From Paraflavitalea sp966211765 (GTDB lineage Bacteria > Bacteroidota > Bacteroidia > Chitinophagales > Chitinophagaceae): DNA of 64,000 nt. The notes under the pieces are model-generated. The model was not told the DNA's origin. It worked only from the letters and a program-made list of their open reading frames with translations, and made no database searches. A program made the position numbers and the translations under genes. Positions 46,010 through 55,613 of the stretch are shown here, piece after piece (positions within the stretch are counted from its first letter, which is position 1; every line of letters begins with the position of its first letter). Location of the stretch: assembly GCA_966211765.1 (NCBI GenBank), contig CBIHOV010000009.1, positions 124,001 to 188,000 of the forward strand. The letters run 5' to 3'.

Positions 46010-46023
46010 TGAATATATATTCA
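46010..46023 (+). promoter_or_regulatory. TetR operator (palindrome) before the efflux operon
   Basis: Perfect palindrome TGAATATATATTCA, identical to the 45391 palindrome at 12 of 14 positions. It lies 19 bp after the tetR stop and 88 bp upstream of the outer-membrane factor gene. Confidence 0.7.
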
Positions 46024-46110
46024 TTCATGAGGCCAGCGTTTGCCGCCTCTGTACAGTCCTTCTTCTTCCGATTGCCTGCCAAAGCCTGTTTATACAGGTA
46101 AACTTTTTCA

Positions 46111-47475
46111 ATGAGTGTTTTAACTAAAATGAATATGCACCCAACATCAAAAAAGGGTTTTATGGTACTGTGCCTGGGATTGGCAATAGTATGCTCCAGC
46201 ACCGTACGTGCCCAGAACCCAATGCCCCTGGCATTGAAACAAGCTATTGACCTGAGTTTGCAAAACAGCAAGCAGCTGAAAGTAAACAAAGCGAAGATCG
46301 AGGCGGCTACCAGCCAACTGAGACAAGCGCTCGACAACCGGCTGCCCGATGTAAAGATCAGCGGCGCTTACATGTTTCTGACGACTCCCAACATCAACCT
46401 CAAAACCGGTGGCAAGGACAGCAGCGGCAGCGCTTTTCCCAAGCCCAACCAGGCCATGTACGGTATGGTTTCTGCGAACCTGCCCCTCTATGCCGGGTTG
46501 AAAGTTCGCTATGGCATTGAATCCGCCAGGTACCTCGAAAAAGCGGCTGAAGCCGATGCCGGTTACAACAAGGAGCAGGTGATCTTCAGCACCATCAATG
46601 CCTATTGCAACCTTTACAAATCCATTGCTGCTGTGAGGCTGGTAAAAGAAAACCTGAACCAGTCGCAACAGCGTGACAAGGATTTTGAGAACCTGGAGAA
46701 GAATGGTTTGCTGGCCCGCAATGACCTCCTGAAAGCTCAATTGCAAACCGCCAATATCGAATTGGCCCTGGTGAATGCAGAGAACAACCTGAAGCTGGCC
46801 ATGGTAAGCCTGAACCTGATCATGGGCCTGCCGGAACAAACGACCCTGCAGCCCGATACTACCGGGTTCGATCAGCCACTCATCCCCGCTGCTATTGAAG
46901 CATACGAACAACAGGCTTTCAACAACCGTAAGGATATAGAAGCACTCAACCTGCGCAAAAAGGCCGTAGGGGCCGAAGTGAATGCTGCCAAAGGAGAATT
47001 CTATCCCAGCATTGGTCTCACTGGTGGTTATATCGCTGGTTATATTCCAAAACTCGTTACCGCTACCAACATCGTAAATGTGGGCGTAGGCGTACAATAC
47101 AACCTTAGTTCCTTGTGGAAAGGCAAGTCTTCCGTAGCCATTGCCCAGGCCAATGAGCGGGAAATCGCCGCCAGTCAGGAAATGCTCAACGATAACATCA
47201 GGTTGTCCATCAATAAAGCTTACCAGGATTTCCTGTCGGCCCAAAAGCGGATTGAAGTACAGGGCAAATCAGTCGTCAATGCTTCCGAGAACTACCGCAT
47301 TACTAAAAACAAGCACGCCAATAGCCTCGTTACAACCACTGAATTGCTGGATGCAAACGTGGCCTTATTGGAATCGAAGATCGCCCTCGAAGAAGCCAAA
47401 GCCGATATCGTGGTGGCTTATAATTCCCTGCTGGAACAAGCCGGTATCCTCACCAACAATCAACCTGTAAAATAA
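46111..47475 (+). CDS. TolC/OprM-type outer-membrane efflux protein
   Basis: A 454-aa protein with a signal peptide in GFMVLCLGLAIVCSSTVRAQ; the ATG at 46111 or the ATG at 46129 (MHPTSKK follows) can serve. Two OEP repeats are visible, each with long heptad helices (ALKQAIDLSLQNSKQLKVNK in the first, YRITKNKHANSLVTTTELLD in the second). It forms the trimeric outer-membrane duct of tripartite pumps. First gene of an operon with the HlyD and EmrB genes, 30 and 12 bp apart. Confidence 0.92.
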   Translation: MSVLTKMNMHPTSKKGFMVLCLGLAIVCSSTVRAQNPMPLALKQAIDLSLQNSKQLKVNKAKIEAATSQLRQALDNRLPDVKISGAYMFLTTPNINLKTGGKDSSGSAFPKPNQAMYGMVSANLPLYAGLKVRYGIESARYLEKAAEADAGYNKEQVIFSTINAYCNLYKSIAAVRLVKENLNQSQQRDKDFENLEKNGLLARNDLLKAQLQTANIELALVNAENNLKLAMVSLNLIMGLPEQTTLQPDTTGFDQPLIPAAIEAYEQQAFNNRKDIEALNLRKKAVGAEVNAAKGEFYPSIGLTGGYIAGYIPKLVTATNIVNVGVGVQYNLSSLWKGKSSVAIAQANEREIAASQEMLNDNIRLSINKAYQDFLSAQKRIEVQGKSVVNASENYRITKNKHANSLVTTTELLDANVALLESKIALEEAKADIVVAYNSLLEQAGILTNNQPVK

Positions 47476-47505
47476 CAAGCACCCTTAAAGGATAAAAATA
47501 TCGTT

Positions 47506-48615
47506 ATGTCAACTACAAGCAATGAGCAAGGCGCAGTAAAAAAGCGTAATTATACATTTCCCATCATCCTTACCCTATTGGTGGTAGGTGGTGGCTGGTT
47601 TGGTATCAGCAAATACATCCACGCACAGCACCACGAAGAAACCGATGATGCCCAGGTCGAAGCCAATATCAGCCCGGTGATTCCCCGTATCTCAGGTTAT
47701 GTAACCGAAGTACGTGTGAAGGACAACCAACTGGTGAAGAAAGGCGATACCCTGCTGGTCCTGGATAACCGGGATATGAAACTCAAACTCGAACAGGCAC
47801 AGGCCGCCTTTACTACGGCCCAAAGTAACCTCGATGCAGTGCGTGCCAATGCCGGTGCGGCCCATGCCAATATTGCCACTACACAGGCTTCTGTATCTAC
47901 TATCGACGCGCAGATCGAAACCGCCCGCGTAAATGTTTGGCGTGCTACCGAGGATTTCAAACGTTTTGAGAACCTGATCAAAGATCATTCTATTACCCAG
48001 CAACAATACGAGCAGGCAGTGGCTGCCAAACAAACCGCCGAAAGACAACTCCAGGTACTGCAGCAGCAAAAAGGCCAGGCTTCCAGCCAGGTAAATGCCG
48101 TCAGTTCCCAGAGCAATGCCTCTGCTTCACAAATTGGTGTGGCTTCCGCTGCTATCAAAGAAAAACAAGTAGCCATAGATGATGCTCAACTGAACCTCTC
48201 TTATACCGTGGTTACCGCTTCTTCTGATGGTAAGATATCCAAAGTAAATGTGCGCGAGGGGCAATTCGTAAATGCCGGTGCTGCTTTATTCAGCATTGTG
48301 CAGGGCGAAGATGTGTGGGTAGTGGCCAACTTCAAAGAAACACAGGTGGGCAAGATCCGTGAAGGACAGAAAGTGATGGTAGCTGTAGACGCTTTCCCCG
48401 GGCACGATTTTGAAGCCAAAGTAGGCTCATTCTCTCCTGCTACCGGCGCCCGTTTTGCCTTATTGCCTCCGGATAATGCCAGCGGCAACTTTGTGAAAGT
48501 GGTACAACGTCTTCCTATACGTATCGAGTTTACGAATACCAGCGATTCACTGATCCACCTGCTGAGGGCGGGTCTCAATGTGGATGTGGATATTCACCTC
48601 GATAGCTATAATTAA
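47506..48615 (+). CDS. emrA: HlyD/EmrA-family membrane fusion protein
   Basis: One N-terminal TM helix (YTFPIILTLLVVGGGWFGIS) is followed by a biotinyl-lipoyl-like half-motif (ISPVIPRISGYVTEVRVKDN), a long coiled coil rich in Ala/Gln (about 85-220), the second lipoyl half (VVTASSDGKISKVNVREGQF), and a beta-barrel domain. It bridges the inner-membrane EmrB-type transporter to the TolC duct. The length matches EmrA (about 370 aa). Confidence 0.93.
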   Translation: MSTTSNEQGAVKKRNYTFPIILTLLVVGGGWFGISKYIHAQHHEETDDAQVEANISPVIPRISGYVTEVRVKDNQLVKKGDTLLVLDNRDMKLKLEQAQAAFTTAQSNLDAVRANAGAAHANIATTQASVSTIDAQIETARVNVWRATEDFKRFENLIKDHSITQQQYEQAVAAKQTAERQLQVLQQQKGQASSQVNAVSSQSNASASQIGVASAAIKEKQVAIDDAQLNLSYTVVTASSDGKISKVNVREGQFVNAGAALFSIVQGEDVWVVANFKETQVGKIREGQKVMVAVDAFPGHDFEAKVGSFSPATGARFALLPPDNASGNFVKVVQRLPIRIEFTNTSDSLIHLLRAGLNVDVDIHLDSYN

Positions 48616-48627
48616 TTCTATAATAAG

Positions 48628-50208
48628 ATGCAAGATCAAAATTCCTTAGTAGAGTATGGCAGCCGCCGGGTGATCATCACCATTACGGCGGTAGTGTGTG
48701 CGCTACTGGAAATCATCGATACCACCATCGTGAATGTTGCGATCAGCGACATGCGCGGTACCCTCGGCGCCACACTCAACGAAGTGAGCTGGGTGATCAC
48801 CGCGTATGCCATTGCCAACGTCATCATCGTACCCATGACCAGCTGGCTGGCCCAGCAGTTTGGCCGTACCAACTATTTTGCTGCTTCGATCATCCTCTTT
48901 ACCGTATCTTCTTTTTTGTGCGGTAATGCCACCAGCATCAATGAGCTGATCCTTTTCCGCTTTTTACAAGGGTTAGGTGGCGGCGCCCTGCTGGTGACTT
49001 CCCAAACCATCATCACCGAGATCTTTCCGGTGGAGAAGCGTGCCATGGCCCAGGCCATTTATATGTTGGGGGTGATCGTGGGGCCAACCCTTGGTCCGCC
49101 GCTGGGTGGTTATATCATTGAGCATTTTGCCTGGCCTTATATCTTTTACATCAATATTCCCGTAGGTGTCCTGGCAACCCTGCTTACCATCCGCTATGTA
49201 AAAAGCCCGAGGTATGCCAGCAAACGCAAGCCCAGTGAGGTGGATTGGCTCGGTATCGGCTTGCTTGCCCTGGCCGTTGGTTGTTTGCAGTATATTCTCG
49301 AGAAAGGACAGGAAGAAGACTGGTTCAGCAATTCTACCATTCTGGTGCTCACCGTGCTGGCCATATTGGGTTTCTTCTTTTTTATCTGGCGCGAGCTCAC
49401 CTTTAAATACCCCATTGTTGAACTAAGGGTGCTGAAGAACAGTAACCTCCGTATTGGAGTCATTCTGTCCTTTATCATGGGTTTTGGTTTATATGGATCT
49501 ACGTTTGTTATACCCGTATATACCCAATCCCTCCTGGGCTGGAATGCCCAGCAGACCGGGATGTTGATGGTGCCCAGTGCCCTGATGATCGCCTTTATGA
49601 TGCCCATCATTGGACAATTGATCCAGAAGGGCGTTTCACAAAAACTGCTCATCACAGGAGGTTTTATCATCTTCTTTATCTTTTGTATGGGGTGTTACTA
49701 TATCATTACCCCTTCTACAAGTGGCGATAATTTCTTCTGGGTGCTGATGGTACGTGGTGTGGGACTTGGTTTTCTTGCAGTGCCCGTTTCTGTGATGTCC
49801 CTCTCCACATTGAAAGGGCAACAGATAGGGCAGGGCGCGGCTTTCTCCGGAATGATGCGCCAGCTGGGCGGTTCCTTTGGCGTGGCGCTGATCTCAACAT
49901 TCATCTCCCGGCAGAATATGGTACACCGCAGTACCCTGGTGTCAAAACTGGATATATATAACCCTGATGTGCAGCAGCGCCTGGCACAGTTAAAAGCCTC
50001 TTTTATCGCCAAAGGGCAACCCGTGAATATCGCAGAAGGTTCAGCTTACAAGTTGTTGGATGGGACTATCAGTGTACAATCTACCGTACTCTCATACATG
50101 GATGTATTCCTTTACGTAGGGGTGATGTTCCTGCTCTGTGTGCCGATCGTCATCTTGTTTGTTAAACGGTCGAAGGCCAAGGTTAGCATGGCGGAGGCTG
50201 CGCACTAA
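48628..50208 (+). CDS. emrB: EmrB/QacA-type DHA2 multidrug MFS transporter
   Basis: A 526-aa inner-membrane protein with 14 hydrophobic segments. Typical motifs: IIDTTIVNVAI in TM1, the A-type loop QQFGRTNYF, GGALLVTSQTIITEIFPV, and motif C GVIVGPTLGPPLGGYI in TM5. DHA2 proteins exchange protons for hydrophobic drugs. The gene is the last of the tetR-controlled tripartite pump and starts 12 bp after emrA. No terminator is obvious right after it, but hairpins occur at 50329-50427. Confidence 0.94.
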   Translation: MQDQNSLVEYGSRRVIITITAVVCALLEIIDTTIVNVAISDMRGTLGATLNEVSWVITAYAIANVIIVPMTSWLAQQFGRTNYFAASIILFTVSSFLCGNATSINELILFRFLQGLGGGALLVTSQTIITEIFPVEKRAMAQAIYMLGVIVGPTLGPPLGGYIIEHFAWPYIFYINIPVGVLATLLTIRYVKSPRYASKRKPSEVDWLGIGLLALAVGCLQYILEKGQEEDWFSNSTILVLTVLAILGFFFFIWRELTFKYPIVELRVLKNSNLRIGVILSFIMGFGLYGSTFVIPVYTQSLLGWNAQQTGMLMVPSALMIAFMMPIIGQLIQKGVSQKLLITGGFIIFFIFCMGCYYIITPSTSGDNFFWVLMVRGVGLGFLAVPVSVMSLSTLKGQQIGQGAAFSGMMRQLGGSFGVALISTFISRQNMVHRSTLVSKLDIYNPDVQQRLAQLKASFIAKGQPVNIAEGSAYKLLDGTISVQSTVLSYMDVFLYVGVMFLLCVPIVILFVKRSKAKVSMAEAAH

Positions 50209-50328
50209 AAGGGTGAAAGATTGGACTGCTTGATGTCCTTGCGTTTAGCAGAAAATGGAGGTGATTCGCGGCAGTATGATATTTTATAATGGATTGATAT
50301 TTATTTAATTAGGTGGATTTTGGACATT

Positions 50329-50427
50329 TATATTCCGCCAAAACCCGGTTTTTTAGCACGATTTGGCGAAATATAGATTGATTATATCCCGCCAAAACTC
50401 CCTTTTTTTTGGGGGGGGGCGGGATAT
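50329..50427. repeat. Two adjacent hairpins sharing a CCGCCAAAAC word, with T8G9 tract
   Basis: This 340-bp spacer (50209-50547) contains no gene. Hairpin 1 has arms 50329-50342 and 50362-50375 (one mismatch in 14). Hairpin 2 has perfect 10-bp arms ATATCCCGCC/GGCGGGATAT at 50384-50393 and 50418-50427 with T8G9 in its loop. Left arms of both carry CCGCCAAAAC. They could act as terminators for the pump operon. Confidence 0.6.
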
Positions 50428-50547
50428 GATAATATTCCGACCGCTCTTATAAAAATCTACTATTCAAAAGATGGTAGATTTTTTCTTTAAGATAATGCTG
50501 GCACTCCTTAATATTGTCAGTCGTTAGCTGCTTGCCATAGGTGTGTT

Positions 50548-50997
50548 TTGAATTCAGTCAACATTGTGACACAATTCAATAAAGAGAAAAGAAGATTACT
50601 TGTCTTAAGCGCTCTTGCGGGTCAGGCTGAACATATTATCAATCAGAACATGCATTTAGACTTGCCGAATATCGTTGACATCATTGAAGTGATGGAAAAT
50701 TATATAGCTGAGATCCGTCCTGCCGAGCACATCAGGCCACAACTCGATATTACTTATACGATCGATAAACAAAGTGTTATTCTGCAAGAAGTGAGGCCAA
50801 GCTTTCTGCATCCCGATCAAATAACTGAGTTTGATTATGCTAAAGCCACTTATGTTAAAGGGACCAATAAGTGGAAAGTATACTGGATGCGGGGAAACCT
50901 GAAATGGTCAAAATACCATCCTATGCCTGAGGTAAGCAGTCTAAAGGAGTTTGTCATGCTTGTGGAAGAGGATGTACATCACTGTTTTAAAGGATAA
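50548..50997 (+). CDS. DUF3024-family protein (149 aa)
   Basis: Residues 50-145 match the DUF3024 pattern as I recall it: RPQLDITYTIDKQSVILQEV, then FDYAKATYVKGTNKWKVYWM, then LKWSKYHPMPEVSSLKEFVM. Function unknown; the family is found in scattered accessory regions. The start is TTG at 50548 or GTG at 50566; there is no in-frame ATG upstream of the conserved part, so an uncommon start codon is required. Cytoplasmic. Confidence 0.75.
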   Translation: MNSVNIVTQFNKEKRRLLVLSALAGQAEHIINQNMHLDLPNIVDIIEVMENYIAEIRPAEHIRPQLDITYTIDKQSVILQEVRPSFLHPDQITEFDYAKATYVKGTNKWKVYWMRGNLKWSKYHPMPEVSSLKEFVMLVEEDVHHCFKG

Positions 50998-51027
50998 CGG
51001 GAAAGGATTGAGATAGTAACAGCGATC

Positions 51028-51483
51028 TTATTCCGTAATTACTACACTTGCATTATTCTTTAGTATGGCAGCCTTTACCCTGTTCCACAATTGCATGTTG
51101 TGTTCAGAGACTTGAAAATGGCGGCTGCGTTTTACTCCTGCATGGTCTATATAGGTTATTTCATATCCCATATCCCTGTAATATACCTGGTCGTCCGAAC
51201 TATCCTCTGCATCACTGCCTGTATCCCGTACAATGCTCACAATAGCTGTATGCAAAACTTTTTCCTCATCCCATCTAAAGCGGTCTAAATATAAATATTG
51301 CTCATCATAGCTTACTATCATTGATCTTCGATAGCCTATAAGAATAAGGATACCTGCCAGGATTGCTGACCATATAAGATCAGTCCAACGCTGTATTGTA
51401 AAGATTTGAATAAAGAGTATTGCTCCAACAAAGAGGAGGGGGAAAAGCTTGCTATCAGATGTAGCGGAAAACCGGGTTTTCAT
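51028..51483 (-). CDS. Small membrane protein with PH-like domain (151 aa)
   Basis: Two adjacent TM segments (LFPLLFVGAILFIQIFTI and WSAILAGILILIGY) are followed by a soluble domain of alternating strands (SMIVSYDEQYLYLDRF, GYEITYIDHAGVKRSRHF), a layout common to small bacterial PH-like or DUF membrane proteins. No named family assigned. Convergent with DUF3024. Confidence 0.65.
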   Translation of the reverse strand: MKTRFSATSDSKLFPLLFVGAILFIQIFTIQRWTDLIWSAILAGILILIGYRRSMIVSYDEQYLYLDRFRWDEEKVLHTAIVSIVRDTGSDAEDSSDDQVYYRDMGYEITYIDHAGVKRSRHFQVSEHNMQLWNRVKAAILKNNASVVITE

Positions 51484-51603
51484 AACGTAAAGGTTGTAAA
51501 AATTGTTCTCAGGGTGTAATTTAGTCCTTAAAGGTATAAGTGTAACGGTATTACCGGCTATTCCCGGTATACGCAGCGATGCTCGTTGGTGTTCGGACTT
51601 TTA

Positions 51604-51783
51604 ATGCAGTTTTATGGGCATGGCGGTATTTCAAATGATGACCTTTTTACTAATGCCGGACGGGCAAATAGGCTGTTGACAAAAATATCAGGAGAAGATT
51701 TTGGACATGTATCCATGTATTCCTCCCAGGAAGAATTGGATACGCTTCAAAAAAAGTGGATAGCCTGGCTAAAAAGTTTGTGA
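51604..51783 (+). CDS. Very short hypothetical ORF, possible gene remnant
   Basis: 59 residues from ATG 51604 (MQFYGHGGISNDDLFTNAGR), ending in SSQEELDTLQKKWIAWLKSL, which looks like a natural C-terminal helix. No recognisable domain, and the upstream sequence shows no clear ribosome binding site. It could be the tail of a decayed larger gene. Confidence 0.3.
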   Translation: MQFYGHGGISNDDLFTNAGRANRLLTKISGEDFGHVSMYSSQEELDTLQKKWIAWLKSL

Positions 51784-51841
51784 CAATAACCGCTGCTGGT
51801 AACATGGAAGAAGAGCCTAATATTCTTTTACAGGTTGTTGG

Positions 51842-52222
51842 TCAGGATATAGACATCAGGAGCAGTGGAACTGTCAATATCAGTTGTGCGATAATGATAC
51901 CTATACCTATATACGCCAGGTATGCTTTATTTTGAAGGGGTGGGGCTTGCATCCTGAATTTAAAGAATGCATAAATGCCTGCCGCCATCAGTATTGTTCC
52001 GACCATGAGCCTTTGGTTGTCATTTTCGAGAATGGCTGTTTTTCTGCTCCCATATCTTAGTGATATACTTAGTAAAAAGCCACATAACGCAAGCGCTAAT
52101 GTACGATAACTATATTTGGGCTCCTGTTGTTTAACGCTTAGTTTTTGCGTTACTAATTCATATTGTTCCTCCTTTGTGATATATCCGCTCTCGAAGAGCT
52201 CGTTGATACGATCAAGGTTCAT
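51842..52222 (-). CDS. Small membrane protein, three TM helices (126 aa)
   Basis: The N-terminus has a short helical SHOCT-like segment (INELFESGYITKEEQYELV) followed by TM helices at about 40-56, 73-88 and 100-122 (AYLAYIGIGIIIAQLILTVP). Short linkers carry charges. SHOCT motifs are found on small membrane or oligomerising proteins of unknown role. Lies 33 bp before the GH43 gene end, both on the minus strand. Confidence 0.65.
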   Translation of the reverse strand: MNLDRINELFESGYITKEEQYELVTQKLSVKQQEPKYSYRTLALALCGFLLSISLRYGSRKTAILENDNQRLMVGTILMAAGIYAFFKFRMQAPPLQNKAYLAYIGIGIIIAQLILTVPLLLMSIS

Positions 52223-52255
52223 GAGTAGGGGTTTGGGATCAATAATAGGATATTT

Positions 52256-53827
52256 TTACCTGACAAGCAATTCACTCACCCTGAAATAATCAAAGTCGAC
52301 AAACCCTCCGGATACTGCCGTCGCCCAATTAAACAACCCAAACCGGTACCCCATAAAATGGGGGAGGGTATATTCCATCTTCAAAATACCACCAATGGCC
52401 ATCCATGTCTTCCCATCCAGACTATAATAGAAATACCCCTTATCCGTCCGCTCGCGAAAATCGCATTCCGCTTTGAGGAAAACAATCTTTTGATCCAGCG
52501 CCACCCGGCCCAATTCGATTGCTGTACCAGTTGCACCGCTAACCATCACCAGTGATTTCTTACCTCCTTCCATTTTCACACCTACCCATCCATACTTCTT
52601 TTGCAACAGCGCCAGACCGGCGCAATCGCCATCCTTCATATTCGATACATCAATAGCAGTAGTGCCAGCACTCGTAGGGCCGAAGGTTCTTTGCGTAAGC
52701 ATATTCCTCGCCAGCAGGAGGGAAGTATCCACCCGGCCGGTAGTGATCCGGAGCCAGCCTTGTCGTGCTGTTAGTGACCAATGGGCATTGTCGGGGTTGT
52801 GGTTCCACTGCCATACCAGCGGCAGGGCAGGAGCGCCCTTCTTACGGGTAAATTCATCGGACGCTACGATGCCTGACATCAGTCCTTTACTGGCTGGCAG
52901 ATCCAATGTATCGGGCACTTTGCCATTGATGCCGATCACCGGCCACCCATCTTCCCACTTCACCGGCACCCAATAAGGAATGCGGCCTACAGCGCCATAA
53001 TCGCGGAACAGGTAAGCAAACCATTCGCCTTTGGGTGTGCTAATAAGCCCACCCTGGGCCACACCCTTATCCTGTAAACCGAGCCGGCCTTCATAAGGAC
53101 CAGTGATCTTATCGGCCCGGTGGATGTTGACCGTACGCATACCGCCCCGCGGCCAGCAGATATTGAACAAATAGTACTTGCCATTTTCCTTGAACAATTG
53201 CGATCCCTCTGCGGGTAAGCCGACCTTAGGTCCGCCAGGTGCACTGGCATTTTCGATGAGTACCTCCGGTGTAGTACCGGGTTTGATGCCGCTGAGGTCA
53301 TCGGCCAGTTCGGCGATCATCAGTTTGCCGGCGCCGTAGATCATGTACACCTTGCCATCGTCGTCAAAAAACAGCGAATGATCATGCATCATCGGTTTGA
53401 AAGCGATCTTCTTCCAGGGACCTTTTTCGATATTCTTAGTTGAATAGATATAAGTCTTGCCGGTAGTGCTGGCAAAGGTGGACACATAATAAGTTCCCTT
53501 AAAAAACCGCAGGCAACTGGCCCAGGAGCCGCTGCCATAAGCAGTTTTGCCATTTTCGAGGTTCAGGGCATCCACACTGTCGAGTATATCGTAGGCATAA
53601 CTCACAAGCTGCCAGTTCACCAGGTCTTTCGACCTCATGATGGGCACGCCCGGACTCATATGCATCGTAGTACTGCTCATGTAATAGGTATCTTCCACAC
53701 GGATCATGGAAAGGTCGGGTACATCGGCATGGATGATGGGATTGGTAGCCAGTTGTGACCAAGCGGTAAAGTGAGCAATAGTTGTAAGTCCTATGGTTAA
53801 TCCAATGGCAGCGATCAATTTCTTCAT
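52256..53827 (-). CDS. GH43 beta-xylosidase/arabinofuranosidase with C-terminal sheet domain
   Basis: Start MKKLIAAIG at 53827, with signal peptide ending AWSQ. The five-bladed propeller has the GH43 triad: general base Asp in ADVPDLSMIRV, pKa-modulating Asp in MHDHSLFFDDDGKVYMIYG (a 3-part HDHSLFFD signature), and acid Glu in LPAEGSQLFKENGKYYLF. From about 335 a beta-sandwich (ASDEFTRKKGAPALPLVWQW) is typical of XynB-type GH43 enzymes. It removes xylose or arabinose side groups, complementing the GH10/GH3 enzymes 18 kb away but is not in that operon. Confidence 0.9.
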   Translation of the reverse strand: MKKLIAAIGLTIGLTTIAHFTAWSQLATNPIIHADVPDLSMIRVEDTYYMSSTTMHMSPGVPIMRSKDLVNWQLVSYAYDILDSVDALNLENGKTAYGSGSWASCLRFFKGTYYVSTFASTTGKTYIYSTKNIEKGPWKKIAFKPMMHDHSLFFDDDGKVYMIYGAGKLMIAELADDLSGIKPGTTPEVLIENASAPGGPKVGLPAEGSQLFKENGKYYLFNICWPRGGMRTVNIHRADKITGPYEGRLGLQDKGVAQGGLISTPKGEWFAYLFRDYGAVGRIPYWVPVKWEDGWPVIGINGKVPDTLDLPASKGLMSGIVASDEFTRKKGAPALPLVWQWNHNPDNAHWSLTARQGWLRITTGRVDTSLLLARNMLTQRTFGPTSAGTTAIDVSNMKDGDCAGLALLQKKYGWVGVKMEGGKKSLVMVSGATGTAIELGRVALDQKIVFLKAECDFRERTDKGYFYYSLDGKTWMAIGGILKMEYTLPHFMGYRFGLFNWATAVSGGFVDFDYFRVSELLVR

Positions 53828-53987
53828 GGTGTGCAGGCTGGGTATTTCGTACAAGTGATTATAATTGTTCAAATGACAACTAATCAAATATACGAAATAG
53901 GTGGACGCTGATGGTGGTGGGAAGTCCGGAAACTTTGATCTATTTGTCTCAATTATTAAGACGGGAAGGTGGTTTTAACCCTGCTGT

Positions 53988-55340
53988 TTATTTCGTTTTC
54001 TTCCATTCAAATTGCCCATTCTGGCTCATCATCATTTTTGTAACGACGCCATTCTCTACAATAAACTCCCCTGTCATGTCCCTCAAATCCTTCAGTTGGA
54101 ACTTTGTGGAGGTTTGGAACAGTATCTCAAATGTTTGCTGTCCGGATACTTTTGCCACCAGGCGGTTATCCACTTTGGAAACCTCAATCGACCGCTTAGG
54201 GTCTATTGTCAGGTTGTACGTACCGACATAAGCGCCCAATGTCTTGTCGCTCTGTTTGGTTCCTGTTTGCAAGGCCTGCCCTAATACAATTTCAGATACC
54301 TCTTTTGATATGTTGTCTTTGGGGGCATTCTCGCAATTAAACAACACGGCAATATAAACATCCTGCTCCGGATAGTAAATTGCATTCGATGTAAAGCCAT
54401 TCATTTTGCCGCCGTGTTCGATGGACTTTATACTACTCATGTGCTGAATATACCAGCCGTACCCGTAGGTTAGAGGAGAGCCGTCTTTTAACGTGAAAGG
54501 GGTAAAGGCCTTTTCTAGTAATTCCTTTTTTAAGATTTTATAAGTTAAAAGCCCTTTCAACCAATTGAACAGGTCTTCCGTATTGGTAAGCAAGCCTCCG
54601 GCCGCATAGGCAATGGCCGGACTCCAGAAGTCCGCATTTAGATAGGCTGTGCCTTCCTGCTTGTAACCATTCACCCGGTTAGGGATGAGGTTATTGCCCA
54701 TGTCAAAATAACTGTGGTTCAATCCTAAGGGAGTAAGCAGGTTGTCCTGGATATAGCGCTGATAAGGTTTGCCTGATACTTTTTCTATAATATAACCTAA
54801 CAAATAATAGCCTGAATTACTATAGGAGTATTTAGTACCAGGTTCAAAGGCCAACGCATAATTCTTAAAACTGTCTATAAGTTGCCTGGGAGCATAGTCC
54901 CACCGTTCCATATTGGTGCCACGAAAGTCGATTTGCATATAATCCCTGATGCCGGAAGTATGAGTGAGCAAATGCTCAATGGTGATGGTATGGCCCTTCA
55001 AAGGAAAGTCGGGAATGAATTTTTGCAAACTATCTTGTAATGCTATTTTACCCTGCTCCACTAGTTGAAGAACGGCCACTGCTGTAAACTGTTTTGTAAC
55101 CGACGCAATTTTAAAGACCATATCGGCCTGTATCGGAACATTCAACTCCAGCTGGGCGCTGCCGAATGCTTTCTTGTAAATGACCTGGCCTTTTTTGGCT
55201 ACCAATATAGCGCAGCCAGGCTCGCCTGGTTTAAACCGCCGGGCAAGCAGTTCATCCAATTGCTTTTCAGTTTGGGAGTTTTGGCTGTATGCGCCAACAG
55301 TACATAATAATAAAAGAAAAGGGTAAAGGTATTTATACAT
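53988..55340 (-). CDS. Class C beta-lactamase-like serine hydrolase, exported
   Basis: A 450-aa protein with a signal peptide (MYKYLYPFLLLLCTVGAYSQ). The serine-hydrolase motifs of class C beta-lactamase/penicillin-binding-like esterases are present: SVTK (nucleophile Ser about 80), YSNSGY (Tyr), and EHGGKMNG. A C-terminal lipocalin-like sheet (about 345-450) extends it beyond the catalytic domain. Probable targets are D-Ala-D-Ala peptides or esters; true antibiotic hydrolysis is not implied. Single gene. Confidence 0.9.
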   Translation of the reverse strand: MYKYLYPFLLLLCTVGAYSQNSQTEKQLDELLARRFKPGEPGCAILVAKKGQVIYKKAFGSAQLELNVPIQADMVFKIASVTKQFTAVAVLQLVEQGKIALQDSLQKFIPDFPLKGHTITIEHLLTHTSGIRDYMQIDFRGTNMERWDYAPRQLIDSFKNYALAFEPGTKYSYSNSGYYLLGYIIEKVSGKPYQRYIQDNLLTPLGLNHSYFDMGNNLIPNRVNGYKQEGTAYLNADFWSPAIAYAAGGLLTNTEDLFNWLKGLLTYKILKKELLEKAFTPFTLKDGSPLTYGYGWYIQHMSSIKSIEHGGKMNGFTSNAIYYPEQDVYIAVLFNCENAPKDNISKEVSEIVLGQALQTGTKQSDKTLGAYVGTYNLTIDPKRSIEVSKVDNRLVAKVSGQQTFEILFQTSTKFQLKDLRDMTGEFIVENGVVTKMMMSQNGQFEWKKTK

Positions 55341-55613
55341 AGCTAATTCTATTAAGGGCTGAAAAATAGCCTGTTGTCAACCCCTAAAATAATGCAAATT
55401 GCTTGTTTGTGCCCTGTGGCTATATGTTAATGAATAGCCATTTATTCGTTTTCGGGGGAATGAAGATCTTCATACTATATAACTTTTTCTATATCCGGCA
55501 ATGGGCAGCCTATTTCAATAAATGCTGCTGTGTTGTAGACACTTCTCAAAGCTGTTTTTCGCCAAAAGGCCCAACCTTTTTTTAAGAAAGGCTGGCATGT
55601 CATTTATGTAAAC

